Shown one piece after another: positions 16,654-25,271 of a stretch of 64,000 bases of DNA. The stretch lies in the NCBI RefSeq assembly GCF_004364155.1, contig NZ_SOAZ01000004.1, forward strand, positions 117,264-181,263, given 5' to 3'. Made by a program: the position numbers and the translations under genes. Each line of letters begins with the position of its first letter. Position 1 is the stretch's first letter. The notes under the pieces are model-generated. The model was not told the origin of the DNA. It saw only the letters and a list, made by a program, of their open reading frames with translations, and ran no database searches. The stretch is from Fonticella tunisiensis. GTDB taxonomy: Bacteria > Bacillota > Clostridia > Clostridiales > Caloramatoraceae.

Positions 16654-17336
16654 AATATTTATTTTCATGCCTTTTGGAGGTTTTCTATCCGGAGATTTCA
16701 AGCTGCAGCATATGCAGAAGGGTTTTAAAGGAGGATAACAGTCTTTACCTTTGCAGCAGCTGCCTGTCCCAACTAAAGTTTATAGGGGATATGGATAGGG
16801 ATGATGTTTTTAATGGTGCAGCCTCAAACCCCTTAGGAATAGATCCTGCTTTTGACGGGTGGATGTCCATATGTTTTTATGAGGGTATCGCAAGGGAAAT
16901 GGTTCACAGGTTAAAATATAATGGCTATAGGGAAATTGCCCTTTCTATGGCGGCGATGATGGAGAGAGTTTTAAGTGAGAGTGTATCGGCATATGATATA
17001 ATTGTGCCGGTACCTGCATCAGATGCAAGGATGAAAAAAAGAGGGTATAACCAGGCAGAGCTTATAGCAAATGAACTTTCAAATCTTGTAAATATTCCTG
17101 TGAAAAAACTTCTTTCAAAAACCCGGGATACACCCTCTCAAGTATTGTATGATGCAGGAGCAAGATGGTATAATGTTAAGGGTAGTTTTTCATGTAACTC
17201 AGACCTTCATGGGAAGTCAGTGCTTCTCGTTGATGATGTGATTACAACTGGAGCTACAATGCATTATTGCGCAGAGGAGATTAAGCTTAGGGGAGCAAAA
17301 TATGTTTTAGCCCTATCCTTTGCAAAATCCATATAA
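16626..17336 (+). CDS. comFC: ComFC-type phosphoribosyltransferase-fold protein
   Basis: 236 residues. An N-terminal zinc finger with two CxxC pairs (Cys 27, 30, 43, 46) is followed by a PRTase domain with the PRPP-loop LLVDDVITTGATM near 200-212 and the KKRGYNQAE motif. The family is needed for DNA uptake and recombination in competent bacteria. The start ATG lies inside the end of comFA (28-base overlap), so translation is probably coupled. The Shine-Dalgarno is weak. The last gene of the operon. An ncRNA follows 14 bases after the stop. Confidence 0.9.
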   Translation: MGEGLYKKIEYLFSCLLEVFYPEISSCSICRRVLKEDNSLYLCSSCLSQLKFIGDMDRDDVFNGAASNPLGIDPAFDGWMSICFYEGIAREMVHRLKYNGYREIALSMAAMMERVLSESVSAYDIIVPVPASDARMKKRGYNQAELIANELSNLVNIPVKKLLSKTRDTPSQVLYDAGARWYNVKGSFSCNSDLHGKSVLLVDDVITTGATMHYCAEEIKLRGAKYVLALSFAKSI

Positions 17337-17349
17337 AGTTTATAAAGAT

Positions 17350-17565
17350 ATATGCTAATTAGGTCTGTGGTTGAAAATCGATGCCAGCCGCAGGCGAAAC
17401 GATCCACGTAAGCCAAACAAAGTTTGGTGAGCATGGTGCGGTTTAGAAGTAAGTCCTGCCGGGGCATTAGGCCTCGAGAGGGGGATTAGTGAGAGGAATA
17501 AACCTTAAGCAAAACCTCCAGCAGGCGGGTGTGGGGGCAAAGACCAGGTCAGCTAATTAGCGTTA
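17350..17565 (+). ncRNA. Large structured ncRNA, probable raiA-motif RNA
   Basis: About 210 nt. The closing stem pairs gctaattag (17354-17362) with ctaattagc (17553-17561), extended by ggtct/agacc. The inside is rich in G+C and purines, unlike the surrounding A+T-rich DNA (for example gccagccgcaggcgaaacga, gtcctgccggggc, ccagcaggcgggtg), with several short internal stems. It is followed by a strong terminator, has no reading frame and lies upstream of the raiA/hpf gene. That is the expected place, size and phylum for the raiA-motif RNA described in Clostridia. The class is inferred from position and features. A covariance-model search would settle it. Confidence 0.72.
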
Positions 17566-17581
17566 TCTTTATTATATCTGC

Positions 17582-17614
17582 AAAAAACCTGGCTGAATGG
17601 CCAGGTTTTTTCTG
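17582..17614 (+). terminator. Terminator of the ncRNA
   Basis: aaaaaacctggc (17582-17593) pairs with gccaggtttttt (17600-17611). Confidence 0.93.
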
Positions 17615-17628
17615 CATTCTCTCACCTG

Positions 17629-17690
17629 AAACTTCTTTGTAAGGCGTAGTCGTGAGAGCAATATATTTTTTATCACAGCGTTTTTTAAAA
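17629..17690. repeat. Degenerate half of MITE-like repeat
   Basis: Resembles one half of the family (acttctttg...atatattttttatc.cagcg) but with several substitutions (aaggcgtagtcgtgagagc). It lies head to tail with a full copy. Confidence 0.7.
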
Positions 17691-17695
17691 TAAAA

Positions 17696-18040
17696 CTAGC
17701 TATACATGAAATAAAACTCACCACAAGATTATGAAAACAGTTTCATTAGTAATAATCTAAACTTGAGCTAAGAAAGCTTTTATATTTACCTTAACGTTTT
17801 GCAGTACCTAGCGGAGATAAAAAATATATGAAATTCACATAAAGCGGGCAACTAGAAGTTCTTGGCGAAGGGATGCAGAAAAATCCTAGAACTTTCGTGA
17901 CTTAAGAGAAGCGAGTTTAACGAAAGTTCTTGATTTTTCAAATCCCGAGCCTTAGAACTTCTTTGCTAAGCGTACTGGTGAATGAAATATATTTTTTATT
18001 GCAGCATCGATCTATAAATTTATCTAACACAACGCGTTAA
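17696..18040. repeat. MITE-like repeat, long form with interrupted outer arm
   Basis: The core is 17814-18003 and has both ends and the central palindrome. Left arm tagctatacatgaaat...gattatgaaaac is split from gttttgcagtacc by about 55 bases not seen in other copies (17741-17795). Right end is ctaacacaacgcgttaa. Confidence 0.85.
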
Positions 18041-18140
18041 ATTGTTATTTTCATAAAAAACATTCAACTGGATAAAATATTTATGTGGTAATATAATTTT
18101 GCATATGCGATGTGTTCGGTATGGTCAAAATATCTACAAT

Positions 18141-18257
18141 TAATCCACAAAGATATGGATGCAGAAATATAGGTAGACAAGGTTATTCACATTGTTATTA
18201 ACATTATCCACAGGGACTTTTAACATTATCCACATGGGAACATAAGGGTTATCAACA
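18141..18257 (+). promoter_or_regulatory. DnaA-box array upstream of hpf
   Basis: Two perfect DnaA boxes TTATCCACA (18204-18212, 18226-18234), flanked by one-mismatch boxes TTATTCACA (18183-18191), TTATCAACA (18249-18257) and TAATCCACA (18141-18149). The last four boxes are 21, 22 and 23 bases apart on the same strand, about two helical turns, so DnaA could bind them on one face. The array lies 100 bases before the hpf promoter. Confidence 0.75.
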
Positions 18258-18356
18258 GCGTTAAACAAATTATTTTATACATTGAATATTCGATTTGTAA
18301 AATAAATATACATTTTAGGACAATATGTAATTATTTAAAATATTTTGACATATATA

Positions 18357-18385
18357 TTGAACTTCTTGGAAAAAAATATTAGAAT
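18357..18385 (+). promoter_or_regulatory. Promoter of hpf
   Basis: TTGAAC (18357-18362), 17-base spacer, TAGAAT (18380-18385), about 50 bases before the start codon. Confidence 0.65.
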
Positions 18386-18436
18386 ATATATAAATAAAAG
18401 GAGTCCCTTAACATCATAATGAAAGGGGTAGATTTT

Positions 18437-18961
18437 ATGAAGTTTATGATTACAGGGAAGAACATAGCCTTAACTGATGCTTTAAGAGACACAGTTGAAA
18501 GGAAGCTTGGAAAGCTTGACAAGTACTTCGGCCCCGAGGTTGAGGTCCATGTAACTTTGGGAGTTCAAAAAACTAACCAGACAATAGAAGTTACGATTCC
18601 TTTCAATGGAGTAATTTTAAGGGGAGAAGAAACAACTGGAGATATGTATTCATCCATAGATAACGTAGTTGAAAAGCTGGAAAGGCAGATTATAAAACAT
18701 AAAACAAAGCTGGAAAAAAGAATTCATGAGGGCACCCTAAGGTTTACAGATGTGCCGAGATATAATGAGGAGGATAAGGAACCTCAGGTAGTTAGAACCA
18801 AAAGGTTTGCAATAAAGCCTATGGATGTTGAAGAGGCAATACTTCAAATGGACCTTTTAGGACACAACTTCTTCGTTTTCCAGAACTCGGATTCAGAGGA
18901 AGTAAACGTAGTATATAAGAGAAAAGACGGAAACTACGGCTTAATAGAACCGGAATTTTAA
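18437..18961 (+). CDS. hpf: Ribosome hibernation-promoting factor, long form
   Basis: 174 residues from the ATG at 18437 (MKFMITGKNIALTDALRD), with gaaaggggt upstream. The earlier in-frame ATG at 18419 is not used, as it precedes that site. The N-terminal S30AE domain (1-100) binds the 30S subunit. A linker leads to the C-terminal dimerisation domain (residues 118-174, RFAIKPMDVEEAILQMDLLGH), which makes 100S ribosome dimers. It follows the ncRNA and the DnaA-box array and has its own promoter and terminator. Also called raiA/yvyD. Confidence 0.96.
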   Translation: MKFMITGKNIALTDALRDTVERKLGKLDKYFGPEVEVHVTLGVQKTNQTIEVTIPFNGVILRGEETTGDMYSSIDNVVEKLERQIIKHKTKLEKRIHEGTLRFTDVPRYNEEDKEPQVVRTKRFAIKPMDVEEAILQMDLLGHNFFVFQNSDSEEVNVVYKRKDGNYGLIEPEF

Positions 18962-18972
18962 CAGGTGTGTAC

Positions 18973-18998
18973 AAGGATGGCTTTGCCATCCTTTTTTA
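18973..18998 (+). terminator. hpf terminator
   Basis: aaggatggctttgccatcctttttt. Confidence 0.92.
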
Positions 18999-19106
18999 AT
19001 TTAAAGGACGCGTTTTCAAAGTCAAAACCGGCACAACATGTTACTTTATTGCTAATACATCTTCAAAATGCTATAATCATTTTATACTATAAAAGAGGGT
19101 GAAAAG

Positions 19107-21611
19107 ATGGGTTTATTGGAAAAAATATTTGGAACCTACAGTGATAGAGAGATTAAAAGAATAGTTCCTATTGTTGATAAAATAGAGGCTCTGGATGAGA
19201 AGATGCAAAGGCTTACCGACGCTGAGCTCAGGGCTAAAACCGATGAATTTAAGGAAAGGCTTAAAAATGGGGAAACCCTTGATGACATCCTTCCTGAAGC
19301 CTTTGCGGTAGTGCGTGAAGCATCATGGAGAACCCTTGGAATGAAGCACTTTAGGGTTCAGCTCATAGGTGGAGTTGTCCTCCATCAGGGAAGAATTGCT
19401 GAAATGAAAACAGGTGAAGGCAAAACCCTTGTGGCCACCTTACCTGCATATCTTAACGCTCTAACGGGAAAGGGAGTTCACATAGTTACCGTAAACGACT
19501 ACCTTGCAAAGCGTGACAGGGAGTGGATGGGAAAGATATACGAATTCCTTGGCCTTACTGTAGGGGTTATAGTGCATGACCTTGACGCAGAAGAAAGAAG
19601 GGCAGCGTACAACGCAGACATTACCTATGGTACAAACAACGAGTTCGGATTTGATTATCTAAGGGACAACATGGTTATTTATAAGGAAGAAATGGTTCAG
19701 AGGGAGCTTAACTTTGCCATTATAGACGAAGTTGACTCCATATTAATTGACGAAGCCAGAACGCCACTTATAATATCCGGTGCAGGAGATAAATCCACCT
19801 ATTTATATAAATATGCAGATTCTTTTGTAAAGATATTAAAGAAGGATGAGGACTTTAAGGTTGATGAGAAGCAGCACGCCGTAACCCTTACAGAAAGCGG
19901 AGTTGAAAAGGCGGAAAAATACTTCAACCTTGAAAACTACGCAGACCCAGAAAATATAGAAATACAGCACCATGTAATACAGGCCCTTAAGGCGCATAAC
20001 CTCATGAAGAGGGATATAGACTACGTAGTTAAGGACGGAGAAGTAATAATAGTTGACGAATTCACAGGAAGGCTTATGTACGGAAGAAGGTACAGCGACG
20101 GCCTTCATCAGGCAATTGAGGCAAAGGAAGGGGTTAAGGTTGAAAGAGAATCAAAAACCCTTGCTACAATAACCTTCCAGAATTACTTCAAGCTCTACAG
20201 AAAGATTTCAGGTATGACTGGTACCGCCCAGACAGAGGAGAACGAGTTCAGGGAAATATACGGCCTTGACGTTGTAGTAATACCTACAAACAAGCCCATG
20301 ATAAGGGTAGACCATCCTGATGTAGTATACAAAACCGAAAAGGCCAAGTTTAACGCAATTGTTGAGGAGATAGTAGAAACCCACAGGAAAGGGCAGCCGG
20401 TGCTTGTCGGTACGATAAGCATTGAGAAGTCAGAAATGCTCTCAGACATGCTTAAAAAGAGGGGAATACCGCACCAGGTTCTTAATGCAAAGTACCATGA
20501 AAAGGAAGCAGAAATCATATCCCATGCCGGGGAAAAGGGAATGGTTACAATTGCAACCAACATGGCAGGACGTGGTACCGACATTAAGCTGCAAGATGGT
20601 GTTCAGGAGCTTGGAGGGCTTAAAATAATAGGTACTGAAAGACACGAATCAAGGCGTATAGATAATCAGCTGAGAGGACGTGCAGGCCGTCAGGGTGACC
20701 CTGGTTCCTCAAGATTTTATATATCCCTTGAAGACGATCTCATGAGGCTCTTTGGCTCAGATAGAATAAAGGGAGTTGTTGAAAGGCTTGGTCTTCCAGA
20801 TGACGAGCCGATTGAAAGCAAGATGGTTTCAAATGCCATAGAACAGGCCCAGAAGAAGGTTGAAGGCAACAACTTTGAAATAAGAAAGTCCCTTCTCCAG
20901 TTCGATAATGTAATGAACAAGCAAAGGGAAATCATATACGAGCAGAGAAGAAAGGTCCTTGAGGGAGAAAACCTGAGGGGAAACATTCTTGAAATGGTAA
21001 AGGATGTCGTTGAAGCTGCAGTGGATGCCCATACTTCAGATGAAAGGCACAGGGAAGATTGGGATATAAAGGGTATTGTAACATACCTTGAGGACGTGTT
21101 TATACCTAGGGGACTGCTAAAGGTTGAAGAGCTTCAGGAAATGTCAAAGGATGAGATGAAGAAAAATATACTGGACATTGCCTACAGGCTCTACGAGGAG
21201 AAGGAAAAGGAATTTGAAGAAGATCAGATGAGAGAAATAGAGAGGGTTATCCTTCTCCGTGCCGTTGACCTCAAATGGATGGATCATATTGATGCAATGG
21301 ATCATCTTAAGCAGGGCATAGGGCTTCGTGCCTACAGGCAGAGGGATCCGGTTCAGGAATACCAGATCGAAGGTATGAACATGTTTGAAGAGATGATATA
21401 TAATATCAAGGAGGAGACGGTAAGGTTCATATACAGGGTTCAGCCCGAAAGAAAGGTTGAAAGGGAAAGGGTTGCAGAACCTACTTCAACCAACATGGAC
21501 GAATCAGTAAAAAAGGAGCCCATTAGAAAGGAAAAGAAGATAGGAAGAAATGATCCGTGTCCATGTGGAAGCGGAAAGAAGTATAAAAACTGCTGCGGAA
21601 GGAATGTATAA
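19107..21611 (+). CDS. secA: Protein translocase ATPase SecA
   Basis: 834 residues, full length. The motor of the Sec pathway, working at the SecYEG channel. Walker A MKTGEGKT is near residues 100-107, the DEVD-type Walker [10 protein letters not shown] near 205, the preprotein cross-linking domain 220-370, and motif [14 protein letters not shown] near 527. The C-terminal zinc-binding SEC-C motif [13 protein letters not shown] (residues about 818-830) is intact. Start ATG follows gagggtgaaaag. hpf-secA-prfB order is common in Firmicutes. Confidence 0.98.
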   Translation: MGLLEKIFGTYSDREIKRIVPIVDKIEALDEKMQRLTDAELRAKTDEFKERLKNGETLDDILPEAFAVVREASWRTLGMKHFRVQLIGGVVLHQGRIAEMKTGEGKTLVATLPAYLNALTGKGVHIVTVNDYLAKRDREWMGKIYEFLGLTVGVIVHDLDAEERRAAYNADITYGTNNEFGFDYLRDNMVIYKEEMVQRELNFAIIDEVDSILIDEARTPLIISGAGDKSTYLYKYADSFVKILKKDEDFKVDEKQHAVTLTESGVEKAEKYFNLENYADPENIEIQHHVIQALKAHNLMKRDIDYVVKDGEVIIVDEFTGRLMYGRRYSDGLHQAIEAKEGVKVERESKTLATITFQNYFKLYRKISGMTGTAQTEENEFREIYGLDVVVIPTNKPMIRVDHPDVVYKTEKAKFNAIVEEIVETHRKGQPVLVGTISIEKSEMLSDMLKKRGIPHQVLNAKYHEKEAEIISHAGEKGMVTIATNMAGRGTDIKLQDGVQELGGLKIIGTERHESRRIDNQLRGRAGRQGDPGSSRFYISLEDDLMRLFGSDRIKGVVERLGLPDDEPIESKMVSNAIEQAQKKVEGNNFEIRKSLLQFDNVMNKQREIIYEQRRKVLEGENLRGNILEMVKDVVEAAVDAHTSDERHREDWDIKGIVTYLEDVFIPRGLLKVEELQEMSKDEMKKNILDIAYRLYEEKEKEFEEDQMREIERVILLRAVDLKWMDHIDAMDHLKQGIGLRAYRQRDPVQEYQIEGMNMFEEMIYNIKEETVRFIYRVQPERKVERERVAEPTSTNMDESVKKEPIRKEKKIGRNDPCPCGSGKKYKNCCGRNV

Positions 21612-21612
21612 C

Positions 21613-21639
21613 AAGGCACAACATACGTTGTGCCTTTAT
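21613..21639 (+). terminator. secA terminator
   Basis: aaggcacaac atac gttgtgccttta. Confidence 0.88.
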
Positions 21640-21702
21640 CCTTGTTAATAATATCATATTAGGATATAATAGATTAGTGAATTTGAAAGGATGGTGGTAG
21701 TA

Positions 21703-22810
21703 GTGCATATAGCATTCGAGGAACATTATGCAGCTATAGGACCCATGAGGGAGACTTTAAAGGAAATGGGGGCTTCTCTTTGACATAGAGGGGCTTAAGG
21801 TTGAAATACAAAAACTTGAAAATCAGATGCATGAGCAGGATTTCTGGAACGATATCGAAAATGCCCAGAAGGTTATGCAAAAATCAAAGGCTTTAAAGGA
21901 TAAGGTGGAAAGGTTTGAAAGCCTTTTAAGCAGGGTTGATGACCTTGAAGTTTTAATCGAGCTTTCTGATGATGAGGAGGATTTATCTTCCCTGAGTGAA
22001 ATTGCATCTGAAAGAAAGGCCATTGAAAAGGAAATAGACGAGTTTAGAATTCAAATCCTTTTATCAGGTGAATACGATAAAAACGATGCAATACTGACAA
22101 TACATGCAGGTGCAGGTGGGACAGAGGCCTGCGACTGGGCGTCAATGCTTCTTAGGATGTATACAAGATGGGCTGAGGAAAAGGGTTACAGGGTTGAAAT
22201 CACCGACTTTCTCCCAGGGGATGAAGCCGGAGTTAAAAGCGTAACCCTTGAAATTAAGGGAGAATATGCCTATGGATATTTAAAGGCCGAAAAGGGTGTC
22301 CACAGGCTAGTTAGAATATCCCCCTTCGACGCGGCAGGAAAGAGGCATACATCCTTTGCATCCGTTGAAGTTCTGCCTGAGATTACGGATGATCAGGACA
22401 TAGAGATAAGGCCCGAGGATCTTAAAATTGATACCTATCGTTCGGGTGGTGCAGGAGGCCAGTACGTAAACAAAACCGAATCTGCGATTAGAATTACTCA
22501 CCTGCCAACGGGTATAATAGTTCAGTGCCAGAACGAGCGATCCCAGCATGCAAACAGGGATAAGGCTATGAAAATGCTAAAGTCTAAACTCATAGAGCTT
22601 AAGGAGCGTGCCCACAAGGAAAAGATAGAGGACCTTACGGGGGACCTTAAGGAAATAGGCTGGGGAAGTCAGATAAGGTCATACGTATTCCAGCCCTATA
22701 CAATGGTAAAGGACCACAGAACGGGCGTTGAAATAGGAAACATCCAGGCTGTAATGGATGGGGAAATAGATGAGTTTATAAATGCATATTTAAAGGGACA
22801 GGCCAAATAG
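21703..22810 (+). CDS. prfB: Peptide chain release factor 2, with programmed +1 frameshift
   Basis: Reads stop codons UAA and UGA. The first 26 codons run from GTG 21703 to ctt 21778-21780 and are followed by an in-frame TGA (21781-21783). A +1 shift at ctt tga c continues into the long frame, giving DIEGLKVEIQKLENQ. The slippery ctt TGA C preceded by the Shine-Dalgarno-like atgggggc is the classic RF2 autoregulatory site. The total is 368 residues, normal for RF2. The long frame has the SPF specificity motif (RISPFDAAGKRH) and the GGQ peptidyl-hydrolase motif (SGGAGGQYVNKTES). An ATG at 21691 is a possible alternative start. Do not annotate as a pseudogene. Confidence 0.95.
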
Positions 22811-22824
22811 TGTCTGTCCCTTTT
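22795..22824. terminator. Terminator overlapping end of prfB
   Basis: gggacag (22795-22801) pairs with ctgtccc (22814-22820), followed by TTTT. It lies between converging genes. Confidence 0.7.
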
Positions 22825-23598
22825 CTACTCCTTCACGAGTAAACAGGACTTTGAGTACTCCCTGAACCCGTTGGATTTAAAAAACTCAGCCGACCCTTCC
22901 GATATGGTGTCAGTAAAAATAGGAAGTATGCTGCTGCTTTTAAATATCTGTATGGCGTCGTTTAAAATAACGGTTCCTATTCCCCTGCGGTGGAGAGCTC
23001 CATCAACTGCAATTTTTATGATATATCCATAGCCAAAGCCCCTGTTAAGCCTTAAAATGCTAAAGCCAATTAGGCTTTCCTTGCTCAGGCACAACCTGAT
23101 TTTTATGTTTCTGTCCCTTGAAAGGGTTGAAATATCGTCAAATGAAAGCCTCCAGGTGTTTGAAAAGAGGCTTCTGTCCATATATTCAAGCTGCATAAGG
23201 TACTCCATGCTGAAGTCTATTATTTCACATGGATAGCTTTTAAGTGAAAGGTTATAGTCCATTTTATAAAACCCCGATACTTTGTAGTGATTTTTAAATC
23301 CAATATGTCTGAAGGGCTCTATGAAGTCATCGGTAATATGGGATAAAAATATACGCCCTTTAAGCATAGGTGTTATAAAGCTCACCATATCGATGGTTTC
23401 TTCTATGGTTGATGAAAAGCATCTTATAAGTATGCCGTCAAAATATTCCACAGGATAGCAGAAGGAAAGGAGGTTTATGTCGCTTACTATCATATAACCT
23501 GACTTATACACCCTATGAATGTAATTTCTATCTAAAACATTGCCTGGATTATGCTTAATTATTCTTCTAAAATCAAGTTCAGTCGCTATATGAGCCAT
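22825..23598 (-). CDS. GNAT family N-acetyltransferase
   Basis: 257 residues from the ATG at 23598 (MAHIATELDFRRII). An upstream TTG at 23616 overlaps the M28 peptidase gene and is an alternative. The C-terminal half carries the GNAT acetyl-CoA loop (VDGALHRRGIGTVILNDAI) and the closing strand pattern (FFKSNGFREY). The N-terminal half is not recognisable, so the acceptor is unknown. It follows the peptidase gene within a few bases on the same strand, so the two are co-transcribed. Confidence 0.85.
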   Translation of the reverse strand: MAHIATELDFRRIIKHNPGNVLDRNYIHRVYKSGYMIVSDINLLSFCYPVEYFDGILIRCFSSTIEETIDMVSFITPMLKGRIFLSHITDDFIEPFRHIGFKNHYKVSGFYKMDYNLSLKSYPCEIIDFSMEYLMQLEYMDRSLFSNTWRLSFDDISTLSRDRNIKIRLCLSKESLIGFSILRLNRGFGYGYIIKIAVDGALHRRGIGTVILNDAIQIFKSSSILPIFTDTISEGSAEFFKSNGFREYSKSCLLVKE

Positions 23599-23602
23599 GA
23601 TA

Positions 23603-25024
23603 TCACCGTTTCTCAATGCTTTCCCGCTTTGAATAATAAATCAAAACAAAGAGGAGTAAAAAACACATTGACAGGATAATAAAATTTCTCATATTACTGC
23701 TGTTTTGAACTTTATATGAGAAGGCAACCTTAACATCCTTAGTTTTAAGGTATGAGGAAACAACTGCAAATACCTCCTCAGTTTTTTCCATGTTGAAGTT
23801 TTTTATAGTGTCCTCTGGAGTATGTATTTTAGTTGTGTCATCATGTATGAGGGTTACAGCATTTATTCCCTTAATGCAGAAGGGTCCGTGGTCGCTGTTG
23901 TTTTCATTAAGCAAATTGGTGTTTATCTGAAGCTTCCTTGCAATATCTTCGATCTCCCTAGAAAAGCTTTCGTCGGCCCCATAGGTAAGTATTGAAAGGG
24001 GTATATTCTTTACAGCTCCCACCATATCGAAATTTATGCATTCTCCATTATTAATATCAACGGGAGGATGGTTTACAAAATATTCAGAGCCTACAAGCCC
24101 AACCTCTTCACCGTTGAAGGCAGCAAATATTATGGTTCTGTCGTTTTTGCCGGAGCTTTTTAAAACCCTTGCAAGTTCCAAGAGAAAGGCAGTACCCGAT
24201 GCGTTGTCAAAGGCACCAGGATATATAACCCCATCTGCGTCAAAGCCCACGTGATCAAAGTGTGCGGAGAGGATTATGGGAGGTAAATTAGGTTTTTTGC
24301 CTTTAATCATTCCAATTACATTGCTTGCAGTTACCTTTTTAATATCGAGGGAGCTTTTTATTTCAAAGGTATATCCCTTGTTAGAAAAATCTAAAAGCTC
24401 CTTAAACACCTTATCCGTTACCATAACCTTGACTATTCCCCGGGCATAGTCTGACTGAAGCTTATATGGGCTTCTAAACCTGTAGTTCATATTCGAGGAA
24501 TATACCACAGCTGAAATGCCTTTAGTTTTAAGCGCAAGGTCATTTTCATAATCTGAGGCCATTTCACTTATTTTGCCGCCTGATGAAAGAAGGATGTTTC
24601 CTTTAGAAGAAAGCTCTGTCTTTGCTCTGCCGAGAACCGTTCCAGGTGCGGAGGCCCCATAGGGCATTTCTTTAAATTCAGTTCCGTAGGCGTATTCTTT
24701 AACTTTCTTTCCTTTAAGGTCGTATATTTTAAAATAGCAGCTTCCATCAAGCAGAGGCGTTATTATTTCAAAGCTTTGAAGGTATGTTCCATTATCTCCT
24801 CCAGGATCAAGGCCTATGCTTTTAAAATATTCTTCGATGTATTTTTGTGCCTTTAAATTTCCATCCTCCCCAACAAGCCTTCCTTTATACTCCTTTGAAG
24901 ACAGTTCATTTACTATGTTATAAACATTAATTGGCTCAAAGGAGGTACCAGCATAGGTATGTAAATTGAAGAAGGAAAAAATAAACATCAATGTGAAAAT
25001 TATAATAAATTTTCTTCGCCTCAT
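23603..25024 (-). CDS. M28 family zinc aminopeptidase, exported, with PA-type insert and C-terminal anchor
   Basis: 473 residues. An N-terminal signal sequence (residues 1-25) is followed by an M28 peptidase with an inserted protease-associated region (about 100-230). Metal and catalytic motifs: HFDHVG at 255, FDNASG near 275, NGEEVGLVGSEY near 305, and the late SDHGPF His. A hydrophobic segment near 448-465 anchors it in the membrane. It probably trims peptides outside the cell. The start ATG is preceded by a gaggtgat-type site. The DnaA-box cluster lies in its upstream region. Confidence 0.92.
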   Translation of the reverse strand: MRRRKFIIIFTLMFIFSFFNLHTYAGTSFEPINVYNIVNELSSKEYKGRLVGEDGNLKAQKYIEEYFKSIGLDPGGDNGTYLQSFEIITPLLDGSCYFKIYDLKGKKVKEYAYGTEFKEMPYGASAPGTVLGRAKTELSSKGNILLSSGGKISEMASDYENDLALKTKGISAVVYSSNMNYRFRSPYKLQSDYARGIVKVMVTDKVFKELLDFSNKGYTFEIKSSLDIKKVTASNVIGMIKGKKPNLPPIILSAHFDHVGFDADGVIYPGAFDNASGTAFLLELARVLKSSGKNDRTIIFAAFNGEEVGLVGSEYFVNHPPVDINNGECINFDMVGAVKNIPLSILTYGADESFSREIEDIARKLQINTNLLNENNSDHGPFCIKGINAVTLIHDDTTKIHTPEDTIKNFNMEKTEEVFAVVSSYLKTKDVKVAFSYKVQNSSNMRNFIILSMCFLLLFVLIYYSKRESIEKR

Positions 25025-25085
25025 AAAATCACCTCGTTAATTTATATGCCGTACAGCTTTAATATTTCACAACAATATATACGAG

Positions 25086-25191
25086 TTATCCATAAAATTG
25101 GTGGATAACTTTGTTGATAATGCTGTGGGTTGAGGCTGGATAACTTTTCTTTGTTGATAAAATGTGGATAAATTTGTGGAAAAGTGGATAA
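25086..25191. promoter_or_regulatory. Dense DnaA-box cluster between divergent genes
   Basis: In about 105 bases I see TGTGGATAA (25163-25171, a perfect box on the minus strand), TTATCCATA (25086-25094), and the minus-strand near-boxes GGTGGATAA (25100), TGTTGATAA (25112 and 25152), GCTGGATAA (25135) and AGTGGATAA (25183). Seven candidate sites lie between the divergently transcribed M28 peptidase gene and the unknown protein gene. Confidence 0.68.
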
Positions 25192-25271
25192 GCTCCCTGG
25201 AAAACTAAAATATCATTAAAGTATGAGGAAGGGAATATAATAAAATGAAACGCTTTTAGGCAGGTGATTCA

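Noticed and set aside
21703..22810. prfB as a broken gene
   Set aside because: The in-frame TGA sits in the standard RF2 ctt-tga-c programmed frameshift site with an upstream purine stretch.
18141..25191. Chromosome origin (oriC)
   Set aside because: DnaA boxes are present, but dnaA, dnaN, rpmH and recF are not, and no AT-rich unwinding element with DnaA-trio repeats was recognised.
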